The notes beneath the pieces were generated by a model that saw nothing but the letters and a program-made list of their open reading frames with translations, had not been told where the DNA came from and searched no databases. From positions 1 to 24,595 of the forward strand of contig JANNSX010000148.1 in assembly GCA_031403155.1 (NCBI GenBank): a DNA stretch of 24,595 bases, given 5' to 3'. Shown here in pieces: positions 7,747 through 15,715 of the stretch; within the stretch, counting starts at the first letter, position 1; every line of letters begins with the position of its first letter. Made by a program: the position numbers and the translations under genes. The stretch comes from JANNSX01 sp031403155. GTDB taxonomy: Bacteria; Pseudomonadota; Alphaproteobacteria; Rhizobiales; Hyphomicrobiaceae.

Positions 7747-8937
7747 TTAAAGCCCCAGCACGGCCTTGGCGACGATGCCGCGCTGAATCTCGTTCGAGCC
7801 ACCGTAAATCGAGATCTTGCGGTGGTTGAGATAGTGCCGGGTCGACCAGGAGGCGTAGGCGCGGGCGGGATCGCCCGCATCCATCGACGGCAGGCCGGTT
7901 CCCGTGGTCTGTGCGAATGGTCCGGCGACACGCATCGTAAGCTCGGTCAGGCGCTGACGCACCAGCGTACCGTTGATCTTGAGGATGGAGGACTCTGGTC
8001 CGAGCTCGCCATTCGACTGCGGATCGAACAGGAAGCGGTACTCGGTCGCTTCCAGCGCATCGAGATCGGCTTCGACGGCGGCGATGTCGGCGAGCAAGGT
8101 CGGATCGCGGCCCAAGGGCTCGTTGCCGCGCAATTCCGCCATGGCCAGCTCCTTCAGACGCTTCAGGCAGGCCTGCGAGGGCGCCACCTCGGCGATGCCG
8201 AGGCGTTCCAAGGTCAGCAGATATTTGGCGATGCTCCAGCCTTCGCCTTGCCTGCCGACGAGGTTCTCGGCCGGGATCTCGACATCCTCGAAGGTGCATT
8301 GGGCAACCCGCTCGACACCATCGATGAGGCGGATCTCGCGCAGCGACAGACCCTTCGAGCTCATCGGCAGGATGAAGACGCTGATGCCCTGCTGCTTCTT
8401 GCCGGAGGAGTCGGTGCGGAACAGTCCGAACATCATGTCGGAGTCGAAGACGACGGTCTGCCAGATCTTGTGCCCGTTGATGACCCAGCGGTCGCCTCTC
8501 TTCTCGGCCCGGCACTTCAGCGAGGCGAGATCCGAGCCCGAGCCCGGCTCGGAAAATCCCTGGCACCAGTGATCGCGGCCATCGACCAGGCGAGGGATGT
8601 ACTCGGCCTTCTGCTTCTCGGTGCCGTATTTGATGAACAGCGGCCCGACCATATCGATGTTGAAGATGAGCGGCATCGGTGCCCAGGCGGCGCACCGCTC
8701 CTGGTCGTAGATATATTGCTGTTTGAGACTCCAGCCCGGTCCGCCATACTCTTTCGGGAAAGTCGGCGCGGACCAACCCTGCTTGAGCATGACTTTGTTC
8801 CAGGCGTCATGCGTCTGCCGGTCGATACCGAGGCCGGTCATCATGCCCTGGCGGATTTCGTCGGGCAGATTGTCCTTGAAGAATTTGCGCACCTCCAGAC
8901 GGAAGCGGCGATCCTCGGGCGTGTCGAAGGCTTCCAT
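7747..8937 (-). CDS. Acyl-CoA dehydrogenase, large-subunit type (PimC-like)
   Basis: This 396-residue acyl-CoA dehydrogenase contains the FAD-contacting signature QGFSEPGSGSDLASLKC (about 126-142), WVINGHKIWQT, and the C-terminal IYGGSNEIQRGIVAK. The position where medium-chain enzymes carry the catalytic glutamate (YEG) is a glycine here (G379 in YGG), which is usual in the PimC/FadE-like subgroup. In related subgroups the base is supplied from another helix. It should oxidise an acyl-CoA to the trans-2-enoyl-CoA and pass electrons to ETF. The start at 8937 has a strong ribosome site (AGAGGAGAG). It follows the ADP-forming ligase gene by 18 bp and precedes the small-subunit gene by 10 bp. 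The side-by-side pair suggests one heteromeric dehydrogenase. Confidence 0.93.
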   Translation of the reverse strand: MEAFDTPEDRRFRLEVRKFFKDNLPDEIRQGMMTGLGIDRQTHDAWNKVMLKQGWSAPTFPKEYGGPGWSLKQQYIYDQERCAAWAPMPLIFNIDMVGPLFIKYGTEKQKAEYIPRLVDGRDHWCQGFSEPGSGSDLASLKCRAEKRGDRWVINGHKIWQTVVFDSDMMFGLFRTDSSGKKQQGISVFILPMSSKGLSLREIRLIDGVERVAQCTFEDVEIPAENLVGRQGEGWSIAKYLLTLERLGIAEVAPSQACLKRLKELAMAELRGNEPLGRDPTLLADIAAVEADLDALEATEYRFLFDPQSNGELGPESSILKINGTLVRQRLTELTMRVAGPFAQTTGTGLPSMDAGDPARAYASWSTRHYLNHRKISIYGGSNEIQRGIVAKAVLGL

Positions 8938-8955
8938 GGGGCTCTCCTCTGAGGA

Positions 8956-11061
8956 TCAGGCGGGGCGTTTGGGGATGACGAGGGCGTCGACGGCGACGGC
9001 GCCATCGGGCCCGGCGATGAGCGGATTGACGTCGAGCTCGGCGATGAGATCGCCGAGAGTGGCCGCCAGCACCGAGAAGCGGGCGATGGTGTCGGCGAGC
9101 TTGGCCGTGTCGGCGGCCGGGCGCTTGCGATGCACGTCGAGCAGGGGCCGAAGCTTCAGGCGGTCGATCAGGGTGTGCGCCCGGGTGCTATCAATGGGTG
9201 GCAAAGCCACGCGGCGGTCCTTGAGAACTTCGATCATCGTGCCGCCGGCCCCGACAATCATGACGGGTCCGAACTGCTCGTCCTGGACGAGGCCGAGCGC
9301 GAGTTCCGTGCCTGACATGGCCATCTCCGCGACGAGCGCTTCCGGCCCAAGGCGTAGATTGAGGTCGCGATAGGCCGCAAGCGCTTCGTCGCGCGATTTC
9401 AGGCCGAGCTTCACACCATCGACATCGCTCTTGTGATGGATGCCGGGCATGGCGGTCTTGATCGCAACCGGGAAGCTCATGCCACCGAGGGCATCCCCGA
9501 GCTCGGCCTCCGACCCGACGATCTGCGAGCGCGGCACGCAGATACCGAAGTCGGCGAGCAGCGCCAGGCCCTCGGCCTCCAGGATATCGGTGCCCTCGGC
9601 CAACCGCTTTCGCCAGCGCGCCAACACCTTCTCGCTCGGTCCCTTGGGTGCGCTGAGCTTGGGCAGCGCACGGAAATCGCGATAGGCGAAGGCGTGCTTG
9701 GCCGCGAGCAGCACGTTCTGCGTGCCTTCCAGGAAGGGCGTGCCGTCTTTGACGATCCGCGCGGGAATACCGCGGCCCATCAGTTGGCTCCAATGGGAGG
9801 CCATGATGACGGGCTTGTCGGAATTGCGATCGACCTTCACGGCGATCCGCGCGAAGTCGAGAGTGACTGGATCGGCGTCGTTGCTGACATCGGAAAGAAA
9901 TATCCCGAGCCCCGAATCCGGATCGTCGGTGACCGCCTGCAGGCAGTCGCGGAACCGGCGCTCGAAGTCGTGGCCGGTGCCCCAGGCATCGACGGGATTG
10001 ACCGGGTCGAGTCCATACTCGAGCGTGTCGCGGAGCTTCTGCTCGGTCACCTTGTTGATCTGCGCGATCGGCACGCCGATGTCGTGGGCGAGGTCGAGGA
10101 AGAGGCCGCGCGCGCCGCCGGAATCCAGGACAGCCGCAACGCCGCCTGACTTGGCGCGCTTCGGGCTCGACATCAGCATGGCTGTCGCCATCAGCTCATC
10201 GACATTCTGGGCGCGCATGACGCCGTACTTCTCGAACAGCGCCTCATAGGCCGCATCGTTGCCGGTGATGGCGCCCGAATGGCTCTTGGCGAGGAGCGCG
10301 CTTTTCTCGGTCCGCCCCACCTTGATGGCGACGACCGGCACGTCTTTCGCATTGGCGCGCTCGAGCGCGGAAATGAAGCCTGAAGGGTCGCGAACCGTCT
10401 CCAGAATGAGCGCGATCACCTTCGTTTCGGGCCGGTCGAGCATGTAGTGCATGTAGTCGGCCGCGGTGACGCAAAGCTCCTGGCCGGGTGAGACGACGAG
10501 GCTGAACTTGTACCTGGGGTCGTTGGCCGCAAGTGTGATGAAGAGCGTTCCCGAATGCGTCACCAACCCGATCGGTCCGGGTTCGAGAGTGCCGGCTGCA
10601 TACCAAGAGGAATAGACCCCGGCGGCCGGATTGTAGAAGCCCATGCAGTTTGCGCCACAGAGGGGAAAACCGGCGGCCTTGGACCTCTCGGCCAACCGTC
10701 GCGGCATCGGCGGGTTGCTGTCGCCCTCCATGTAACAGCTGGCGAAGATAGTGCCGGCCTTGCATCCCGTCTGGATTGCGAGTGCCACTTGCTCTTCGAG
10801 CATCGCATTGGCAACGGCGAAGATCACGAGATCGGCCGGCTCCGGCAGCTCGGCGAGGGAGGGATAGCAGGGCAGGCCCAGCATCTCCTTCTGCTTCGGA
10901 TTGACGGGATAGACGGGCACTTTCGCCTTGCCGAGCAGCGTTTGCTCGAGCGTGGTTCGCCCGAACGAGCCTTCCCTTTCCGAGGCGCCCACGATGGCGA
11001 TCGAGCGCGGCTCCAACAGCGGCTTCAACCAAGACGAATTGGGCTCTACGGTCTTCGCCAT
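8956..11061 (-). CDS. Fused ADP-forming acyl-CoA synthetase (acetate--CoA ligase family)
   Basis: This 701-residue single-chain NDP-forming acyl-CoA ligase consists of an alpha-like part followed by a beta-like ATP-grasp part. The alpha part starts with a CoA-binding Rossmann domain (SIAIVGASEREGSFG, from about residue 20), followed by ligase domains. A phospho-His candidate, H261, lies in KSHSGAITGND, matching the succinyl-CoA synthetase alpha active-site histidine. The beta part (from about 480) carries a second candidate histidine in IHHKSDVDGVKLGL and the glycine-rich VMIVGAGGTMIEVLKD. It makes an acyl-CoA from acid, CoA and ATP, releasing ADP and phosphate. The frame is open upstream to 11286; 11061 is preferred because homology begins with WLKPLLEPRSIAIVGA, although no strong ribosome site is visible. 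The 221 bp upstream contain no other gene I can support. As first enzyme of the dehydrogenase operon it likely activates the substrate. Confidence 0.92.
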   Translation of the reverse strand: MAKTVEPNSSWLKPLLEPRSIAIVGASEREGSFGRTTLEQTLLGKAKVPVYPVNPKQKEMLGLPCYPSLAELPEPADLVIFAVANAMLEEQVALAIQTGCKAGTIFASCYMEGDSNPPMPRRLAERSKAAGFPLCGANCMGFYNPAAGVYSSWYAAGTLEPGPIGLVTHSGTLFITLAANDPRYKFSLVVSPGQELCVTAADYMHYMLDRPETKVIALILETVRDPSGFISALERANAKDVPVVAIKVGRTEKSALLAKSHSGAITGNDAAYEALFEKYGVMRAQNVDELMATAMLMSSPKRAKSGGVAAVLDSGGARGLFLDLAHDIGVPIAQINKVTEQKLRDTLEYGLDPVNPVDAWGTGHDFERRFRDCLQAVTDDPDSGLGIFLSDVSNDADPVTLDFARIAVKVDRNSDKPVIMASHWSQLMGRGIPARIVKDGTPFLEGTQNVLLAAKHAFAYRDFRALPKLSAPKGPSEKVLARWRKRLAEGTDILEAEGLALLADFGICVPRSQIVGSEAELGDALGGMSFPVAIKTAMPGIHHKSDVDGVKLGLKSRDEALAAYRDLNLRLGPEALVAEMAMSGTELALGLVQDEQFGPVMIVGAGGTMIEVLKDRRVALPPIDSTRAHTLIDRLKLRPLLDVHRKRPAADTAKLADTIARFSVLAATLGDLIAELDVNPLIAGPDGAVAVDALVIPKRPA

Positions 11062-11282
11062 GAAGTTCGCTACTCTGTTATGCGCCACTTTGACCGGGGG
11101 ATGCGCAATGGACTCCGCAGGTCCGCTGCGGTTCAAGCACGCTACCCACTGGCCGCCCCGGATGCAATTCGCCGTGCGCATACCTCCCGCCGAGAAAGGG
11201 CTTGGCCCGTTGCAGGCCTTGGATGGCAGATCCGCGATATGGACGGGCGGCGGGGTGCAATAGGAGTGCCGTGTGATCGCCC

Positions 11283-12641
11283 TCACGCCGCCTTCTTGCC
11301 CAGCCCGCCATACACGGCATCGAGCGTCGTCTTGAGGATCGCGAACAGCTCCTCGATCTCGGCCGGCTTGATGATGAAGGGTGGCGCCAGCACGATCGAG
11401 GCGCCGAGTGGCCGGCAGATGAGGCCGTTTCTCAGCGCCTCCTGAGCGACCCGTTCGCTGACGCCGAGCGATCCGTCGAAGGGCTGCTTCGTCCGCTTGT
11501 TCGACACCATCTCGAGCGCGCCCATGAGGCCGACGCCGCGCGCCTCGCCCACCATCGGATGATGGCCCATGGCTGAGAGCCGCTCTTGGAACAGCGGCGA
11601 CACCTTCTTCACATTCGCAAACGCCCCCGCCTCGATCTCGTCCAAAGCGGCCATGGCGATGGCACAGCCGACGGGATGTGCGCCCGTCGTGAAGCCGTGC
11701 GGCACCTCCTCGATCCCGGCGCAGGCCTTTTCGATCCGCTTCGTCATCTCCTTGGAAATGATGATCACGCCCATCGGGAAGAATCCCGCCGTGATCACCT
11801 TCGAGGCGACCACCATGTCGGGCTCGATGCCGTATTTGAGCGAACCCCAGAATTCGCCCGTTCGCCCGAATCCGCAGATCACCTCGTCCGCGATGAGCGG
11901 GATGCCGTACTTGCGCAGCACCTTCTGCATGGCCGGGAAGTAGCCCTTGGGCGGCGGGATGACGCCACCCGCGCCCAGCACCGGCTCGGCGATGAAACCG
12001 GCGAAGAGTTCCGGTCCGGTGTTGCGGATGGTCTGCTCGAGCTCAAGTGCCAAGCGCGCCGAGAAGTCTTCCTCGCTCTCTCCCTCGAGCGCCTCGCGCC
12101 AATGATGCGGCGAGGTCAGGTGAATGACTTCCCTGAGGGGGAGTCCGCTCGCCGTCTTGACGTAGTCCTTGCCGGTCAGGCTCGACGTCATGATGGTCAT
12201 GCCGTGATAGCCGTTCTTGCGCGAGAGCATCAGCCGGCGATGCGGCTTGCCTTCGGCCTCGGCGAGAATCCAGAGCAGCTTGACGACGCTGTCGTTCGCC
12301 TCCGACCCGGAGTTCGCATAGAAGACGCGGTTCGCCTCCATCGGCGCGAGTTTGACGAGGCGTTCCGACAAATCGAGCGCCGCCTGGCCGACCCGGCCGA
12401 AGAAGGCGTGGTAGGCCGGGAGTTTCGCGTAGGCGCGCTGCGCCGCCTCGATGAGGCGCGGATTGTCGAAGCCGAGCACGACGTTCCACAGGCCGGAGTT
12501 CCCCTCGAGATACTTCCGTCCCCGATCGTCGTAGATGTAGATGCCCTCGCCGCGATCGATGATCACGGGGCCGGACTCCTCCAGCGTGGGCAGATGCGAG
12601 AAGGGGTGGAGGAAGGCGCTCGGGTAGTTGGGCTTGGGCAT
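11283..12641 (-). CDS. Class III (omega-type) PLP-dependent aminotransferase
   Basis: This 452-residue fold-type I aminotransferase of class III has NSGSEAND at about 110-117 (phosphate binding), NGYHGMT near 143-149, IADEVICGFGRTG at 250-262 with the PLP-nitrogen-binding D252, and the Schiff-base lysine K281 in VVASKVITAGFFPMG. All catalytic elements are intact. Relatives transfer amino groups from omega-amino acids, taurine, polyamines or amines to pyruvate or 2-oxoglutarate, giving an aldehyde or ketone. The start at 12641 follows GGAGAG. It is the first gene of the minus-strand series, divergent from the cyclase-family gene, with 221 bp before the ADP-forming ligase. It may have its own transcript. 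A role in making the carbonyl compound that is oxidised and activated by the downstream genes is an inference. Confidence 0.93.
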   Translation of the reverse strand: MPKPNYPSAFLHPFSHLPTLEESGPVIIDRGEGIYIYDDRGRKYLEGNSGLWNVVLGFDNPRLIEAAQRAYAKLPAYHAFFGRVGQAALDLSERLVKLAPMEANRVFYANSGSEANDSVVKLLWILAEAEGKPHRRLMLSRKNGYHGMTIMTSSLTGKDYVKTASGLPLREVIHLTSPHHWREALEGESEEDFSARLALELEQTIRNTGPELFAGFIAEPVLGAGGVIPPPKGYFPAMQKVLRKYGIPLIADEVICGFGRTGEFWGSLKYGIEPDMVVASKVITAGFFPMGVIIISKEMTKRIEKACAGIEEVPHGFTTGAHPVGCAIAMAALDEIEAGAFANVKKVSPLFQERLSAMGHHPMVGEARGVGLMGALEMVSNKRTKQPFDGSLGVSERVAQEALRNGLICRPLGASIVLAPPFIIKPAEIEELFAILKTTLDAVYGGLGKKAA

Positions 12642-12833
12642 GGGGCTCTCCGGGTTCCTGACAAGAGATAGCTCAGGTCACGGTCAGACGATAGGAATGC
12701 GTGAGACAAGGTTGCTTCGCGTAGCGGGTCCGAGGTCAAATGCATTGCAACGGATCGAGCCACTTGTCAGTGTTCATAGGCTGCGTCAACGTACATTTTT
12801 GCCAATCGGCTCTCAGCTGAAGGATGATCCGAA

Positions 12834-13520
12834 ATGAAGCCCGTCAAGGAGATCATCGATCTCGGCCGTGAGCTTTACAATGGTATGCCGAATGTGGGCG
12901 GTTTGCAGATTGCCTTCTGGCCCGTCGAAACCTTTGATCAGTTGGAAAAGCAGACCGGCGGCAAGTACGCCCAGGAGAGCCGGATGATGCTCATGGCGGA
13001 GCATTGCTCGACGCATCTGGATGCCCCGCGCCATTTCGATCGCAAGGGCGTCGCTGTCGGACAAGTACCGCTCGATCGGTTGATCATGCCGGGCAACCTC
13101 TACGATTTCACCTGGAAAGCGCGTGGAGAGGCCATCACCATCGCCGATTTCGAGGAGGCGGAGCGGAAGACCGGCAAACCGATCGGGCCGGATGCGGCCG
13201 TCATGTGCTGGACGGGCGTCGACAAGCATTGGGGCGTCGGCGACTGGATGCTCAACCGGCCGCATGTGCCGACCGACACCGCGCAGTGGCTGGTCGATCG
13301 TGGCATGGTCCTGTTCGTCACCGACATGATGGGCATGGACGACCCGGCCGAGTGGTGGTGGCCGACGCACAAGATCTGGCTCACCAACAACATCTGCATG
13401 GTGCAGCAGTGCTGCAATTTCGAGAACCTCGCCGGCAAGGAGTTCCTGTTCGTCGTCTCGCCCCTCAACATGCGTGACGGCACGGGTTGTCCTGTCAGGC
13501 CGTTGGCGCTGGTGATGTGA
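12834..13520 (+). CDS. Cyclase family metal-dependent hydrolase (kynurenine formamidase-like)
   Basis: This 228-residue protein belongs to the cyclase/KynB family. The diagnostic metal-binding motif is HCSTHLDAPRHF at residues 57-68 (family pattern HxGTHxDxPxHF). The N-terminus IIDLGRELYNGMP and the C-terminal LTNNICMVQQ also match the family. These enzymes hydrolyse N-formylkynurenine, isatin or related cyclic or ester/amide compounds using Mn or Zn. The start at 12834 has GAAGGAT upstream. It is a lone plus-strand gene: divergent from the aminotransferase (192 bp between starts, in which I see no convincing promoter or operator) and convergent with the glutathione transferase gene (28 bp apart). 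No other kynurenine pathway gene is visible, so formamidase activity is not assumed; a ring-opening or lactone-type hydrolysis is equally possible. Confidence 0.88.
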   Translation: MKPVKEIIDLGRELYNGMPNVGGLQIAFWPVETFDQLEKQTGGKYAQESRMMLMAEHCSTHLDAPRHFDRKGVAVGQVPLDRLIMPGNLYDFTWKARGEAITIADFEEAERKTGKPIGPDAAVMCWTGVDKHWGVGDWMLNRPHVPTDTAQWLVDRGMVLFVTDMMGMDDPAEWWWPTHKIWLTNNICMVQQCCNFENLAGKEFLFVVSPLNMRDGTGCPVRPLALVM

Positions 13521-13548
13521 GGTCGCTGGCGGCGGTTCCTGCCGCACG

Positions 13549-14253
13549 CTACGGACGGCTGGGAATCGTCAACCCCCGCTGCATCGCCGGACGCGCGAGG
13601 CCGCGCTCGAGCCAAGCCGGAACGCGCTTGAGCTTGTCGTACTCGACGATCTCGCCCGCGCCGTAAAAGCCGTTGATATTGCGCACCCAGCCCAGCATGG
13701 AGATGTCGGCAATGGTGTAGTCGTCACCCATGATCCAATCGCGGTCGTCGAGCCGCGCCTCGAGCACGCCGAGCAGCCGCTTCGACTCGGCCGCGTAGCG
13801 CTGCAGCGGCCGCTTGTCCTCATAATCCTTGCCGGCGAACTTGTGGAAGAATCCGAGCTGCCCGAACATCGGTCCGATGGAGGCCATCTGGAAAAACACC
13901 CATTGGATGGTCTCGTAGCGCCGCGCCGGATCGGCCGGCAGGAACTTGCCCGTCTTCTCCGCGAGGTAGAGCAGGATCGCGCCCGACTCAAAGAGCCCGA
14001 GCGGCTTGCCACCAGGGCCGTCGGGATCGATGATCGCCGGGATCTTGCCGTTCGGATTGAGCGACAGGAACTCCGGTCCCCAGGTTTCGTTCTGCATGAT
14101 GTCGATGGTGTGCGGCTCGTAAGCGAGGCCGGTTTCCTCGAGCATGATCGAGGCCTTCACCCCATTGGGCGTCGGCAGCGAGTAGAGCTGGATGCGGTCG
14201 GGATGTTTCGCCGGCCAGCGCTGGGTGATCGGGAAGGAAGAGAGAGAGGGCAT
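13549..14253 (-). CDS. Glutathione S-transferase family protein (Nu-class / YfcG-YghU-like)
   Basis: This 234-residue GST-fold protein has an N-terminal thioredoxin-like domain with LYSLPTPNGVKASIMLEE (about 23-40), whose TPNG turn is typical of Nu-class enzymes such as YfcG and YghU. LNPNGKIPAIID follows near 65-76, and FESGAILLYLAEKTGKFLP carries the glutathione-binding ES pair. The helical C-terminal domain follows, including WIMGDDYTIADI. Nu-class relatives show disulfide-bond reductase or peroxidase activity with glutathione. The frame is open upstream to 14373; the start at 14253 is chosen for homology and an upstream AGGA. It lies 31 bp after the phosphotransferase stop on the same strand and is probably co-transcribed with it. 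Its link to that kinase could be detoxification of reactive intermediates, but this is only a guess. Confidence 0.92.
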   Translation of the reverse strand: MPSLSSFPITQRWPAKHPDRIQLYSLPTPNGVKASIMLEETGLAYEPHTIDIMQNETWGPEFLSLNPNGKIPAIIDPDGPGGKPLGLFESGAILLYLAEKTGKFLPADPARRYETIQWVFFQMASIGPMFGQLGFFHKFAGKDYEDKRPLQRYAAESKRLLGVLEARLDDRDWIMGDDYTIADISMLGWVRNINGFYGAGEIVEYDKLKRVPAWLERGLARPAMQRGLTIPSRP

Positions 14254-14284
14254 GGGTGATTCCTGTTTTTTCGGTCGGCGGACA

Positions 14285-15331
14285 CTACGGCTCATGCGCC
14301 GCGACTGCCAGCCCCGCCTCGGCAAGTGCGGCAACGCGCGGCCCCATCTCATGGGCTGACGCGCTGCTGGCATTGCCCTGCAGCGCGCGGGCGTAAACGC
14401 CCTGGACGATGGCCGCGAGGCGGAAAAAGGCGAGCGCCAGGAAGAAGTCGAGGTTGCGCGGCGGGGCGATGCCGGTGGAGGTGCAGTAGGTTTCGATCAG
14501 TTGGACTTCGCTTGGCAGGCCTTCGGCTGCGAAATCCAATCCGGCGAGTCCCGGACCGGCGATGCCGCCGCAAGGCATGTGGTAGGGCAGGAGACAGTAA
14601 GCGAGATCGGCGAGCGGGTGGCCGATGGTCGACAGCTCCCAATCGAGGACGGCGGCAATGTCTGGACGACCGCCCGCAAGGATGACGTTGCCGATCCGAA
14701 AATCACCGTGGGCAATCGTTGCGCGCTCATCCGCCGGAATGTTCGCGGCGAGCCAGGTGCCGAGCCGGTCCATGGCGGGGAGATCGGCGGTGCGAGAGGC
14801 CGCGTACTGCTTCCCCCACCGCTCGACCTGCCGGCGCGCATAGCCGTCCGGCCGTCCGAAATCGGTGAGGCCGAGAGCACGCCAGTCGAGGCAATGCAAC
14901 CGGGCAAGCGTCCGCATCAGGCTTTCGGCGACGGGTATCCGCTCGGACCTCGCTAAGTCTGCCATCCGCAAGTCGGGCGCGATTCGGCCCTCGACATGCG
15001 CCATGACGAAAAATGGCGTGCCGATGATCAGGGCGTCGCTTTCATAGTGCAGCATGCGCGGCACCGGCACGCCCCTATCCCAAAGCGCCGCCATGATGCG
15101 ATGCTCGCGATCAATCTGATGGGCTTTCGGGAGCAGCGGCCCGGGCGGCTGTTTTCGCAGCACATAGCGTGCAGAGCCGGTATCGAGCAGATAGGTCGGA
15201 TTGGATTGGCCGCCCTGGAATTGGCGGATGGTAAGTTTATCCCAGTCGCCATCGATGTGCCGCTTGAGCACGCGCCCGAGCACCTGCGCATCGATCCGGT
15301 GCTGCGGCAGCATGTCGACGAGCTCGGTCAT
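14285..15331 (-). CDS. ACAD10/11-type phosphotransferase (APH-fold acyl-CoA hydroxyl kinase candidate)
   Basis: This 348-residue protein kinase-like phosphotransferase has GGQSNPTYLL (about 40-49), YVLRKQPPGPLLPKAHQIDRE (about 56-76, ATP-binding Lys region), the catalytic loop HGDFRIGN (208-215, with D210 and N215), and VLDWELSTIGHPLADLAY (228-245, metal-binding Asp). These blocks closely follow the N-terminal kinase domain of mammalian ACAD11 as I remember it, and the separate LvaA-type kinases of levulinate catabolism. In those systems the enzyme phosphorylates the 4-hydroxyl of a 4-hydroxyacyl-CoA. ATG at 15331 is preferred to an in-frame TTG at 15352. A matching acyl-CoA dehydrogenase gene lies 384 bp upstream on the same strand, and a synthetase plus SDRs lie beyond. 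Aminoglycoside resistance is unlikely given the specific ACAD11-like blocks. Confidence 0.9.
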   Translation of the reverse strand: MTELVDMLPQHRIDAQVLGRVLKRHIDGDWDKLTIRQFQGGQSNPTYLLDTGSARYVLRKQPPGPLLPKAHQIDREHRIMAALWDRGVPVPRMLHYESDALIIGTPFFVMAHVEGRIAPDLRMADLARSERIPVAESLMRTLARLHCLDWRALGLTDFGRPDGYARRQVERWGKQYAASRTADLPAMDRLGTWLAANIPADERATIAHGDFRIGNVILAGGRPDIAAVLDWELSTIGHPLADLAYCLLPYHMPCGGIAGPGLAGLDFAAEGLPSEVQLIETYCTSTGIAPPRNLDFFLALAFFRLAAIVQGVYARALQGNASSASAHEMGPRVAALAEAGLAVAAHEP

Positions 15332-15403
15332 TGCGGCAACAGCTACAAACAAGCACTTGAACGATGGGAGACTTTAAATCGCAGGATAGCGGCCTTCCGC
15401 GAA

Positions 15404-15431
15404 AACATACCATAGCTCATGTCGTTGCCAA
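15404..15431 (-). promoter_or_regulatory. Candidate sigma-70-like promoter for the phosphotransferase
   Basis: Read on the minus strand, TTGGCA (15426-15431) is followed after 16 bases by TATGTT (15404-15409). This would place a transcription start near 15397 and a leader of about 65 bases before the ATG at 15331. It matches the -35 consensus at five of six positions and the -10 at four of six. It lies between the palindromic repeat and the gene, which would let the kinase/GST pair be transcribed independently of the dehydrogenase. Such matches also occur by chance. Confidence 0.35.
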
Positions 15432-15463
15432 TCTCTCGAGATGTTGTGGCTCACTGCTCAAAT

Positions 15464-15621
15464 CAACCCCTCTCCCGCCTATCGGCACCCTCCCCCCAAA
15501 GGGGAGGGCCGATTGAAGCGAGACATCGGTGACGTGGCACCTTGGGTTCGCGGCACCGGCAGCATCTGTTGTAGCCGGCCCTCCCTTGGGGAGAGGGTGG
15601 CGATAGGCGGGAGAGGGGTTG
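15464..15621. repeat. 158-bp long inverted repeat (dispersed palindromic element type)
   Basis: Two near-identical arms, 15464-15510 and 15577-15621, face each other across a 66-base spacer. The outermost 21 bases of each arm (caacccctctcccgcctatc plus g) are a perfect inverted match, and the rest matches with a few substitutions and a 2-base length difference. The left arm contains its own smaller hairpin (ccctcccc / ggggaggg). The element occupies most of the 384-base gene-free stretch 15332-15715, between the phosphotransferase and the acyl-CoA dehydrogenase. Apart from it and the candidate promoter, I see nothing in this stretch. The structure resembles the non-coding palindromic repeats scattered through many rhizobial-type genomes, but family membership needs a genome search. 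Confidence 0.85.
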
Positions 15622-15715
15622 AGCGTTTCGAACACCATCGGTTGGATCATTGCCAAGATGAAGTCGAATCGGCGTACGTCCTCGTCTGCAGGAAGTGTTG
15701 CCTCATGTCTACTTG

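Noticed and set aside
7737..7931. N-terminal extension of the small acyl-CoA dehydrogenase
   Set aside because: It overlaps the C-terminus of the large-subunit gene in another frame and shows no homology; family homology begins at the ATG at 7736.
12642..12833. Promoter boxes in the divergent aminotransferase/cyclase interval
   Set aside because: TTGTCA-like hexamers occur on both strands, but none has a suitable -10 at 16-18 bases, so no call is made.
14285..15331. Aminoglycoside resistance gene
   Set aside because: The APH-fold motifs are shared, but the specific blocks (LLPKAHQIDRE, LDWELSTIGHPLADLAY) and the neighbouring ACAD11-like dehydrogenase point to acyl-CoA metabolism.
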